From Cephalothrix spiralis (Eukaryota > Nemertea > Palaeonemertea > Archinemertea > Cephalotrichidae): a DNA stretch of 13,853 bases. The stretch spans positions 1-13,853 of the forward strand of contig JAUCNG010104436.1 in the NCBI GenBank assembly GCA_032353305.1, written 5' to 3'. The notes under the pieces are model-generated. The model was not told where the DNA came from. It did not search any database and saw only the letters and a list, made by a program, of their open reading frames with translations. Position 1 is the first letter of the stretch. Each line of letters begins with the position of its first letter. Below, piece by piece: positions 9,301 through 13,853 of the stretch. The translations under genes and the position numbers were made by a program.

Positions 9301-10044
9301 AATACTGATGGAACTTCACCACTCTTATCAAAACATTTTCAAGTATCTTCCCGAAATTTGATTAAAAACTTTAGCTTTTACGGTCAACATCTGGTGAGGC
9401 ATATGGTCTAATTCTCATCTCACGCTGTTCAAGAAATTTTAATCGTCTTGAGGCGTAAACATCCATCAGCATACAGGCTTTAGACCTTATAATGAAAATG
9501 CAAGGCTTCTTTGAGTTATATCGCTTCTGATCTAATCTGTTAAGTCTCTTATTGAAAAAGTAAATTGAACACAAGTAAAGGACTTTTTAATGTTAAATGG
9601 TGCCCCTTTGTTTCACATAGACCAAAAATCAATTATTTTACTCGAACTCTATAAAATAAAAACTGTTTACTACAGCTCGGTGCATTTTCTGTATAGTGTT
9701 GTAACACATACAACTGCTTCTACTTTTTTTATAATTTAATACATGAAGTCGTGTGGAACCATTTAACGTGAAAATACCCTACTGATTTGTTACATATTAT
9801 ATACGATCTATATACATGCGTATACTGAAAATAATATTTATTTCGAATTTTGGCTTAACTAATTAAAATATCTAAATACATATACCAGAAGATGTTGGGC
9901 TTTCTAATTCTCAGTAAGAAATTAAATCTCGAATTTTAGGTTCATGGAAGGGACTTTGCAAAACCGAATATAAAGGCTGTCCAGGAATCAAAGCAAGAAA
10001 TGCATGTAAAGGTGTATGGTTGCAATATTGTCCAATAACATGTC
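188..10044 (+). CDS. Multi-exon gene of four tandem two-exon ShKT-like modules (5'-partial, spliced)
   Basis: Eight exons joined by phase-1 introns encode 289 codons without a stop. They alternate between type 1 (188-304, 3154-3276, 5167-5292, 6868-6993) and type 2 (1389-1484, 4547-4624, 6072-6167, 9940-10044). Split codons are consistent: every type 2 to type 1 junction gives proline (C+CA or C+CT), and type 1 to type 2 gives Asp, Glu, Glu and Gly. Cysteine spacing matches the ShKT family, a small disulfide-rich fold used in secreted proteins (cnidarian peptides, nematode surface and protease proteins, vertebrate MMP23). The Lys-Tyr pair that the sea-anemone ShK peptide uses on potassium channels is not evident in any exon, so channel blocking should not be assumed. 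The start codon and any signal peptide are upstream. A secreted or extracellular role is inferred from the cysteine content and symmetrical phase-1 exons. Splicing is predicted from sequence only. Confidence 0.75.
305..1388 (+). other. Intron 1
   Basis: This 1084-nt intron has no coding signal. Its 5' part (about 391-440, GTGAACCAAAGTAGGCT and CTCGAAAATC) recurs after exon 3 at about 3345-3400, a relic of module duplication. The palindrome-rich block at 850-1150 is listed separately. Confidence 0.7.
850..1150. repeat. Palindromic cluster of GCATGATCGCA motifs (MITE-like)
   Basis: CGCATGATCGCA occurs at about 861, 932 and 980, with the reverse complement near 1127-1139. The 27 bp at 979-1005 (starting ACGCATGATCGCACC) are the perfect reverse complement of 1113-1139. 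GCTGCGTTCATGCGTAC (1018-1034) pairs with 1079-1099, and CCTAGTGTGTGGG (894-906) pairs with the CCGCACACTAGG at 1060-1071. The block can fold into nested hairpins. No clear target duplication was found, so the element type is open. Confidence 0.65.
1389..1484 (+). CDS. Exon 2: type 2 ShKT-like half-module (module 1)
   Basis: The exon is 96 nt (32 codons), acceptor TTCGAATTTTAG ending at 1388 and donor TGTC|GTAAGT at 1485, phase 1-1. It starts D-K-N-C and ends Y-C-P-V-S-C. Cysteine pattern is C-x6-C-x8-C-x7-C-x3-C, matching ShKT cysteines 1-5; the final cysteine of the standard domain is absent because the exon ends right after the fifth. If the donor were not used, translation would stop two codons later (CGT AAG TAA). 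The 30-40 nt upstream (ATGAAAATAAATTT, then the CTGCTTTCGAATTTT tract) are shared with exons 4 and 6, so the duplicated unit includes the branch-point and acceptor region. Confidence 0.8.
1740..1994. mobile_element. MITE, 255 bp, 30-bp terminal inverted repeats, 7-bp target duplication
   Basis: The ends start CAGATATTAATAAACAGATA and are inverted copies over 30 bp with one mismatch (1740-1769 against 1965-1994); weaker pairing continues inward. CTTATAT flanks both sides (1733-1739 and 1995-2001). CAG...CTG ends and a 7-8 bp duplication recall hAT-type non-autonomous elements, but the class is inferred. It carries no transposase. Confidence 0.8.
2019..2218. mobile_element. MITE, 200 bp, 35-bp imperfect terminal inverted repeats
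   Basis: The left end CGGCCAAAGTCA...TAACGTAGTAGATC (2019-2053) is the inverted copy of 2184-2218, identical in its outer 12 and inner 14 positions with a diverged middle. TATT flanks both ends (2015-2018, 2219-2222), a possible 4-bp duplication that could be chance in AT-rich DNA. It lies only 17 bp from the end of the neighbouring MITE's target duplication. Confidence 0.7.
2417..2439. repeat. Perfect 11-bp inverted repeat
   Basis: CGCTCGGCCAT and ATGGCCGAGCG flank one base. It is GC-rich within AT-rich intron sequence. No function is evident. Confidence 0.7.
3154..3276 (+). CDS. Exon 3: type 1 ShKT-like half-module (module 2)
   Basis: The exon is 123 nt (41 codons) with acceptor TTATTTTCAG ending at 3153 and donor AAGG|GTAAGT at 3277, phase 1-1. 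It encodes A/P-K-P-N-L-L-A-G-D followed by five cysteines spaced C-x8-C-x8-C-x3-C-x2-C, ending C-K-G-S-C-L-K-C-D-K. Sequence is very close to exon 5, and the homology continues into both flanking introns (about 3110-3340 against 5131-5350), marking a recent duplication. Read-through of the donor meets a stop at once (GGT AAG TGA). Confidence 0.82.
3277..4546 (+). other. Intron 3
   Basis: The 1270-nt intron begins with sequence shared with introns 1 and 5, continues through about 560 nt (3400-3960) in which I see no element or gene, then holds the element at 3964-4405 and a block (4406-4540) homologous to the upstream flank of exon 6. It ends with the altered acceptor of exon 4. Confidence 0.65.
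3964..4405. mobile_element. MITE-like element, 442 bp, about 45-bp terminal inverted repeats
   Basis: The ends share CACGGTACTT, then ATTCTCCGGTAAAAGGGAT and TTGTTGACCATT in inverted orientation (3964-4010 against 4358-4405); the right copy has four extra bases. TGTG flanks both ends. TTGCGCATGCGCAA-like palindromes and diverged CTGTCCG/CGGACAG pairs lie inside. The equivalent site before exon 6 (about 5918-5935, ATATTATGTGTGACATTGG) is uninterrupted and serves as a paralogous empty site. Confidence 0.78.
4547..4624 (+). CDS. Exon 4: shortened type 2 half-module with altered acceptor (module 2)
   Basis: The predicted exon is 78 nt (26 codons), against 96-105 nt for the other type 2 exons. 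Compared with exon 6, the tract around the acceptor has lost 13 nt between two GAATT copies, removing the normal TTTTAG. The nearest usable AG is CCAAAAG ending at 4546; it keeps phase 1 and the reading frame. The ancestral first cysteine codon (4537-4539) then falls in the intron, but a TAC to TGT change gives a new cysteine (4549-4551), so the exon still has five cysteines, with C-x2-C replacing C-x6-C at the start. The rest, through Y-C-P-V-S-C and TGTC|GTAAGT, is intact. It may be a weak or skipped exon; skipping would keep the frame. Confidence 0.6.
4625..5166 (+). other. Intron 4
   Basis: The 542-nt intron starts with a block (4625-4800) homologous to the start of intron 6 (6168-6319), apart from a gap of about 24 nt, and ends with sequence shared with the flank of exon 3. 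Between them is a G-run followed by a hairpin at 4954-4991. Confidence 0.65.
4943..4991. repeat. Poly-G run and GC-rich hairpin
   Basis: A run of ten G (4943-4952) precedes CCGGGGGCTACA (4954-4965), which pairs with TGTAGCCCCCCGG (4979-4991) around a 13-nt loop; the right arm has one extra C. The surroundings are strongly AT-rich. Confidence 0.7.
5167..5292 (+). CDS. Exon 5: type 1 ShKT-like half-module (module 3)
   Basis: The exon is 126 nt (42 codons), acceptor TTATTTTCAG ending at 5166, donor AAGG|GTAAGT at 5293, phase 1-1. Five cysteines follow C-x8-C-x9-C-x3-C-x2-C. It differs from exon 3 by a handful of substitutions and one added codon (K-Y-C in place of N-C), which lengthens the spacing between its second and third cysteines to nine, as in exon 7. 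Several differences change the residues (V-P to F-Q, N to Q), while the cysteine frame is kept. Confidence 0.82.
5356..5677. repeat. Interleaved inverted repeats rich in GATAAT
   Basis: Two inverted-repeat pairs overlap in the order a-b-a'-b'. Pair a is 19 bp and perfect (CTTAACTTTCATTTTGGCC at 5356-5374 against 5532-5550). Pair b is about 87 bp with few mismatches (5391-5477 against 5591-5677) and contains GTGTCACGTGACCGGGAT and several CGATAAT / GATTATC motifs. The four-arm order is not that of a simple terminal-inverted-repeat element and could reflect nested insertions. Confidence 0.75.
5849..5913. repeat. GC-rich 65-bp hairpin with 29-bp arms
   Basis: The arms at 5849-5877 and 5885-5913 are complementary with a single mismatch, around a 7-nt loop; the left arm begins GCTGGCGTGTGGGCACCTTG. 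It stands out by GC content from the AT-rich intron. An open frame across it (5837-6025) is an artefact of the repeat. Confidence 0.82.
6072..6167 (+). CDS. Exon 6: type 2 ShKT-like half-module (module 3)
   Basis: The exon is 96 nt (32 codons), acceptor TTCGAATTTTAG ending at 6071, donor TGTC|GTAAGT at 6168, phase 1-1. It reads E-K-N-C at the start and Y-C-P-V-S-C at the end, pattern C-x6-C-x8-C-x7-C-x3-C. It serves as the intact reference for exon 4: the two share about 140 nt of upstream and 150-175 nt of downstream intron. Variation against exons 2 and 4 is clustered between cysteines (T-I / N-V / N-Y; N-W / S-Y / S-V). Confidence 0.82.
6168..6867 (+). other. Intron 6
   Basis: This 700-nt intron opens with a 152-nt block homologous to intron 4, then becomes unique. 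The middle (about 6440-6680) is more GC-rich. I see no gene, element or substantial inverted repeat in it, unlike most of the other introns. Confidence 0.6.
6868..6993 (+). CDS. Exon 7: type 1 ShKT-like half-module (module 4, diverged)
   Basis: The exon is 126 nt (42 codons), acceptor CTTTTTTTCAG ending at 6867, donor ACAG|GTAAGT at 6994, phase 1-1. It encodes S-S-G-D-R-Y, then Q-C-P-N-W-A-K-T-E-G-R-C and C-K-E-S-C-T-K-C. This is the clearest ShKT match of the window: W-A-x2-x-G-x-C and C-x2-S-C-x2-C are family hallmarks. It again lacks the first ShKT cysteine. A 65-codon open frame at 6883-7080 in another frame is only a shadow of this exon. Its flanking introns show no similarity to those of modules 1-3. 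Confidence 0.82.
7112..8865. mobile_element. Large foldback element, 1.75 kb, arms of about 830-840 bp
   Basis: The left arm (7112-7953) and right arm (8035-8865) are inverted copies around an 81-nt loop. The outermost bases are TTAAGAGCCATTTTTTCTAA and its inverted copy ending GGCTCTTAA. TTAA at both ends could be the terminus or a piggyBac-like TTAA target duplication; both readings fit because TTAA is palindromic. In stretches compared by eye the arms agree at roughly nine positions in ten or better, differing by substitutions and small indels. Related short open frames occur outward in both arms (7394-7600 minus, 8259-8471 plus, sharing Y-I-N-x-x-E-I-I-S-T) but show no known domain. No transposase is visible. 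Confidence 0.85.
9258..9529. repeat. 28-bp perfect inverted repeat flanking about 216 bp
   Basis: CAGAAGCGATATAACTCAAA and the next eight bases (9258-9285) are exactly repeated in inverted form at 9502-9529. Both copies can be read as K-R-Y-N-S-K-K-P in an outer frame, and the minus-strand frame 9371-9574 is open, so this may be a relic of a coding sequence duplicated in inverted orientation. I do not recognise the protein. Confidence 0.65.
9940..10044 (+). CDS. Exon 8: type 2 ShKT-like half-module (module 4, diverged)
   Basis: The exon is 105 nt (35 codons), acceptor CTCGAATTTTAG ending at 9939, donor TGTC|GTAAGT at 10045, phase 1-1. It encodes G-S-W-K-G-L-C at the start and Y-C-P-I-T-C at the end, pattern C-x6-C-x8-C-x7-C-x3-C, the same as exons 2 and 6. 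It has three more residues before the first cysteine. The acceptor tract and donor match the other type 2 exons although the coding part has diverged. Read-through of the donor would stop after two codons (CGT AAG TGA). Confidence 0.8.
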
Positions 10045-10444
10045 GTAAGTGAGATTATTCTTATCCTTCTCTTTCGAAGATTCAACACTATATAATATTT
10101 AACATGTCTCTATTTTTCTCTACTGCTATTGGCTAAAACACTGTCACGTGATTTTTAACAAATGTTCATATTGCGTTTCTTTAAAATAACGACACAATAT
10201 TAAACGCGTCAAAACTATGTGCGTACTATCCCAACATCAACTTGTGTACTATCCCAACAGCAACGTGTGTATCCAACATCATCTCTCGATCTTATATTTT
10301 ATTCATCGAGAACACAAAGCCTTGAACATCGTATTGCAGCGACCTCAGCCGCTCATAATTGTTTTGTTTATTGTCGGGGATGACACTTGAGAACATGCTC
10401 ATAAATGGGGCCTCGATTTGGGGACTTGGACATGCTAAATAAAT

Positions 10445-10709
10445 CAAATATTGTGCCACACCACGGTACAATATCAAGATTAATTGACCTCGGCCATATC
10501 ATAGAATTGGTACTTGTAAACAGTAGAATGAAGTTTTGGACGCGAAAAATTCATTATGATGATATTGTCTTCGGCCTTCGGACACAAACGATATCATAAT
10601 GAATTATCCTTGCCCGAAGCATCTTTCCATTGTATACAAGTATACCAATACTATGATATAGCCTCGGCCTATAAATCTTGATATAGTACAAGGCGTTGTA
10701 CAATATTTG
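10445..10709. repeat. Near-palindromic foldback of 265 bp
   Basis: The sequence folds around about 10577. Paired segments from outside inwards are CAAATATTGT (10445-10454) with 10700-10709, ATATCAAGATT with AATCTTGATAT, CTCGGCCATATCATAG with CTATGATATAGCCTCGG, and ATTCATTATGATGATATTGT with the ATATCATAATGAATT side. Arms are imperfect with small indels. It lies between exon 8 and the possible terminal exon. Confidence 0.75.
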
Positions 10710-10772
10710 TATAATATAATATGAAGTAATAAATATTTTATTTACTATATACATACATGTACTTCATTTCAG

Positions 10773-10783
10773 ATACTTACTGA
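10773..10783 (+). CDS. Possible terminal coding exon (three residues and stop)
   Basis: A good acceptor, CTTCATTTCAG ending at 10772, follows exon 8. In the required phase the join gives C+AT (His), Thr, Tyr and TGA at 10781-10783. AATAAA-like hexamers occur downstream (near 10990). No further type 1 exon was found in the window, so some terminal exon is expected. The coding stretch is too short to be convincing; the real end could equally be outside the window or be read-through of the exon 8 donor. Confidence 0.2.
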
Positions 10784-11581
10784 AAATCGTAAATAAGTCA
10801 AATAGATAGAAAACATGGTCTAGCCACATTTAGTTAGTGTTAAAATGCATCTTTATCGGCATTTTCTTTTGTTAAATCGGTACCTTTATGTAGAATATAA
10901 TGTACATTAACAAACATATCTAAATCGAAATTTGAACTTCACCAGTTAAAAGATCATCATGGTTACTTAGTTTGATGGTATCAAAAATCAAATAAACAAC
11001 ACTGATACTTGTTGAGGAAGCTAACCCCTAACAAAATTTTCCTATGTTATACATCATAATTAGATTAGGTAAGTACAAAGAAAACACAAGGGCTGCAACC
11101 TTTTCAAATGTTGATAAAATTACAGATCTTATACTACACATTAAAAATACCATTAACAAACATCGGTTTAATAAATTGCGAGGATGTCTGCCAATCAAAT
11201 TTTACCACTTGGAAAATTGGAATATATAAACATTGTATATAAATGTTATTCAATTTCAATGACAATAATTGGGTCTAAAAATATCACAAAATTTTTTGTC
11301 TCCTTTTCAAATCTGCACTTATGAATTTTAGACAGGGTAATAGCTAGTAATACTACAAGATAACCATACATTTAATTCCTACGGGTATTCAAGTTCTGAC
11401 ATCAACATTTATCAATTAGCCGTTTTGCGAAATGCAATAAAATATTGTAATAGCTTTTTAACAAATTAGTAGTATCATATTACTAATAAATGGAATTACA
11501 CTCTATGATATACAAATAAAGCATATGATCACAAAAATCGTGCATGGGATCATTACTAATCATTTTTTGGAATTATTATAG
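10784..11581. other. Region between the two convergent genes
   Basis: About 800 AT-rich nt without a recognisable gene. Several AATAAA hexamers on the plus strand (about 10990, 11433, 11485, 11515) could serve the ShKT gene's 3' end. On the minus strand I see no AATAAA between the ankyrin stop and about 11370, where a weaker ATTAAA occurs. A GAATTTTAG at about 11323-11331 resembles the type 2 acceptor but is not followed by a cysteine-bearing frame. Confidence 0.5.
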
Positions 11582-12985
11582 TTAATTGTCATAATTTCGT
11601 TCCCTAGCAATCAGGTATTCAATTGCGTCTATATTTCCATTTTCTTCAGCATACATTAGAGCATTCTTACCATTTTTATCAGTATCGTCAATATTTGCAT
11701 TGTTATCACAAAAATATTCAATCATTTCCATATCATTTTTAACTGAAGCTATCATCAAAGCAGAATATCCATCATGAGCTGCATGATTAACATCTGCACC
11801 ATTTTCTATCAATAACCTGCAAATTTCACTATAGCCATTTTGAGCACTACACATCAAGGTCGTCCAACCATCTTTATTTTCTTTATTCACATCAGCGTTT
11901 TTCTGAACCAGAAACTTCACAACTTCTATGTGGCCTCTATGAGCACTGGTCATTAGAACAGTCCAGCCATCATTGTTTTTCATATTCACATCAGCGTTAT
12001 TAACAACCAAAAACTCCACTATTTCAAAGTGACCCATTTTAGCACTCCATAAAAGGGCATTCCAACTATTGACATTTGATTGTTCCACACTTGCGTTATT
12101 ATCAACCAAAAATTTCACTATTTCAATGTGACCCTGTTTAGCACTAGATATTAGGGCAGTGTAACCACCATCATTTGCATGATTCACATTAATATTATTC
12201 TCAACCAAAACCTTAACTATATCAACGTGACCGTTTGTAGCACAGACTATAAGAGCACTGTCGCCATTCTCAGATGCATGATTCACATCAGCGTTATTCT
12301 CAACCAAAAACTTCACTATTTCAATGTAACCATTTCTAGCACTGGATATTAGAGCATTCGAACCACCATCATTTGCATGATTCACATTACTATTATTCTC
12401 AACCAAAACCTTTACTATATCAATGTGGCCGTTTTTAGCACTGCATATAAGAGCACTGTTGCCATTCTCAGATGCATGATTCACATCAGCGTTATTCTCA
12501 ACTAAAAACTTAACTATTTCGATGTGGCCATCTGCAGCACAGTAAAGGAGGGCAGTCCAGCCAGCGTTATTTTCTTTGTTTACATTAGCGTGATTCTTAA
12601 CCAAATACCTTACTATTTCAATATGTCCCTTTTCAGCACTGCTAATGAGAGCACTCCAACTACCATTATTCACATGATTCACATCAGCATTATTCTCAAC
12701 CAGCAACTTTACTACGTCAGTATGGCCCTTTTCAGCACTGTATATAAGAGCACTCCAACAATAAATGTTCACTTGATTGACATCTGCTTTATTATCAATC
12801 AAAAACTTAACTAATTCAATATGTCCCCTTTGAGCACTGAGCATTAGAGCATTATCCTCAAGACTGTTGAGTACGCGATTAATGTCATCCTTGTGCCTAC
12901 CTTTAAAATAAAATCTTAGTTTTTCTAAGTCACCCTTTTCAATGATCCGCAATAACCTGTTACCAATTGTCCATTTGTCATCCAT
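11582..12985 (-). CDS. Intronless ankyrin-repeat protein, 467 aa, 13 repeats
   Basis: A single open frame runs from ATG at 12985 to TAA at 11582. Two in-frame TAA codons lie directly before the ATG (12986-12991), so for an unspliced message this start is fixed. After a 44-residue leader containing a degenerate repeat-like helix pair (residues about 9-27), 13 repeats of exactly 33 residues begin at residues 45, 78, 111, 144, 177, 210, 243, 276, 309, 342, 375, 408 and 441. The consensus is [ST]-A-L-x3-A-x2-G-H-I-E-I-V-K-F-L-V-E-N-N-A-D-V-N, the ankyrin helix-turn-helix signature. The usual TPLH motif is replaced by [ST]-A-L-[IL]. There is no signal peptide, membrane segment or second domain, so a cytosolic or nuclear protein-binding scaffold is the likely role; the partner cannot be told. 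Lack of introns may reflect retroposition or truncation of a larger gene. Transcription converges on the ShKT gene. Confidence 0.9.
   Translation of the reverse strand: MDDKWTIGNRLLRIIEKGDLEKLRFYFKGRHKDDINRVLNSLEDNALMLSAQRGHIELVKFLIDNKADVNQVNIYCWSALIYSAEKGHTDVVKLLVENNADVNHVNNGSWSALISSAEKGHIEIVRYLVKNHANVNKENNAGWTALLYCAADGHIEIVKFLVENNADVNHASENGNSALICSAKNGHIDIVKVLVENNSNVNHANDGGSNALISSARNGYIEIVKFLVENNADVNHASENGDSALIVCATNGHVDIVKVLVENNINVNHANDGGYTALISSAKQGHIEIVKFLVDNNASVEQSNVNSWNALLWSAKMGHFEIVEFLVVNNADVNMKNNDGWTVLMTSAHRGHIEVVKFLVQKNADVNKENKDGWTTLMCSAQNGYSEICRLLIENGADVNHAAHDGYSALMIASVKNDMEMIEYFCDNNANIDDTDKNGKNALMYAEENGNIDAIEYLIARERNYDN
12161..12556 (-). repeat. 198-bp tandem duplication inside the ankyrin gene (two repeats as a unit)
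   Basis: Ankyrin repeats 4-5 (residues 144-209) and 6-7 (210-275) are near copies as pairs: the odd member carries F-L-V-E-N-N-A-D-V-N-H-A-S-E-N-G and the other V-L-V-E-N-N-x-N-V-N-H-A-N-D-G-G. The DNA agrees at 198-bp spacing (for example GATTCACATT at 12181 and 12379), showing duplication of a 66-residue unit. Confidence 0.8.
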
Positions 12986-13853
12986 TTATTACATCTACAT
13001 GTATATTGCATCCAAAAAGTTCTAATTTAATCCTGCCTTAAAAATGTAAATTCATATTCACAGTAACTCTAGTAAACAAGAGTAAATAAGTACATTGATA
13101 TGAACGGATACAAAAATTCCGGGAAAAGAACTGTACTTTAGTGCAGTAATTCACGGTACAATGAGTATAAATTGTATATAATGCCAAATATCATAACATA
13201 ATCACGTGTTTGTAAACAATTAAAAGGACAGGGAAGTAAAATCGATTATTTTTTGTGCCCATGTCACAATTTTTGGCATTACGAAGAATACTTCTTGATA
13301 TCATAAATACATTATAGAGCATTATATATGATATTGAGTAATAAATACAGAGCGTTCTATAAAAATATTTAGTAATAATCTTTACCCAAAATGGGTAAGC
13401 TTAGTCAATTTTTTTATACTGTGTACGACCAGATTTGTCAATATTTACCGCAAGTCTCTAGAAAGAGCATCTCGATACCCTCGACATGTTAATTAAGAGC
13501 AGCTATAACAGACCGTGGCACTTCGAGATGTAGAGATAGCTGCGAGAGGCAAAGGCTTCACTATATTTAGCAGACTGTAGCTTTAAGGAAATTTCTAACC
13601 TCGATGTTTGTGATAGTTGTCATAATTTGTACAGTAGAGGCCGGGGTAGAGGCTCTTTAATAAATTTCTTAGTTAAATGAATTTATTGGTTTTAAGAGGA
13701 TATACATACATGATCACACAGCCAGGGGGGGGGGGTTGTCTTGAAAGTGTAGGCACCAACCCGGGCGGGGTGGGTGTTTTTGGAAATTGGTCTCACTTTC
13801 AAGACCACTTTCGAGACGTGGGTATCCAGAGGCTTATGTCTTGAAAGTGAAGT
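12986..13853. other. Upstream flank of the ankyrin gene, no gene recognised
   Basis: About 870 nt without a supported coding region. The first 200 nt must contain the ankyrin promoter if transcription starts close by; AT-rich TATA-like stretches occur at about 13160-13180, too common here to call. A short palindrome TACCCA-AAA-TGGGTA lies at about 13383-13397. The end of the window turns GC- and G-rich. Confidence 0.5.
13725..13849. repeat. G-run and repeated GTCTTGAAAGTG motifs
   Basis: After a run of eleven G, GTCTTGAAAGTG occurs at 13738-13749 and 13838-13849, its inverse CACTTTCAAGAC at 13794-13805, and a one-base variant CACTTTCGAGAC at 13806-13817. This may be the edge of a repeat element cut by the window end. 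Confidence 0.6.

Larger units (their letters stand above)
6994..9939 (+). other. Intron 7
   Basis: At 2946 nt this is the longest intron. Most of it is the large foldback at 7112-8865; a second inverted repeat lies at 9258-9529. No cysteine-rich exon was found inside. Open frames here fall in the foldback arms or between the arms of the second repeat. Confidence 0.65.

Noticed and set aside
188-10044. Annotation as a potassium-channel toxin gene
   Set aside because: The fold family is shared with ShK, but the channel-binding Lys-Tyr pair is not seen between the relevant cysteines, each domain lacks one cysteine, and ShKT domains are common in non-toxic secreted proteins.
11323-11390. Possible type 2-like exon after GAATTTTAG
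   Set aside because: The acceptor resembles exons 2, 6 and 8, but the frame contains no cysteine and stops soon after without a good donor.
12524-12814. 96-codon plus-strand open frame
   Set aside because: Antisense shadow of the ankyrin repeats; the minus-strand frame has a full repeat signature.

Overview
The window looks like nuclear DNA from an invertebrate animal: it is AT-rich, has short exons with GTAAGT donors and AG acceptors, and its introns are crowded with small palindromic mobile elements. A marine invertebrate such as a cnidarian or mollusc fits the gene content (tandem ShKT-type cysteine domains, an intronless ankyrin-only gene), but the sequence does not settle the phylum. 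Nothing here is bacterial or phage-like.

Positions 1 to about 10800 (+ strand) carry the middle and 3' part of one multi-exon gene. I find eight small exons (188-304, 1389-1484, 3154-3276, 4547-4624, 5167-5292, 6072-6167, 6868-6993, 9940-10044), all bounded by phase-1 introns and all a multiple of three long, 867 nt or 289 codons together. They alternate strictly between two types. Type 1 holds five cysteines ending C-x3-C-x2-C; type 2 holds five cysteines ending Y-C-P-[VI]-[ST]-C. Each resembles a ShKT domain (six cysteines in the standard family) with one cysteine missing: type 1 lacks the first and type 2 lacks the last. The gene is therefore four repeats of a two-exon module. The start and any signal peptide lie upstream of the window. 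Modules 2 and 3 share intron sequence as well as exons and are the youngest duplicates; module 4 is the most diverged.

The introns hold a series of inverted-repeat elements (about 850-1150, 1740-1994, 2019-2218, 3964-4405, 5356-5677, 5849-5913, 7112-8865, 9258-9529, 10445-10709). The largest is a 1.75 kb near-palindrome with arms of about 830-840 bp around an 81-nt loop. One element (3964-4405) can be dated against the module duplication because the paralogous site in module 3 is empty.

Positions 11582-12985 (- strand) hold an intronless 467-codon gene made almost entirely of 13 ankyrin repeats, converging on the ShKT gene. The flank from 12986 to 13853 has no recognisable gene. The two genes show no evident functional link.
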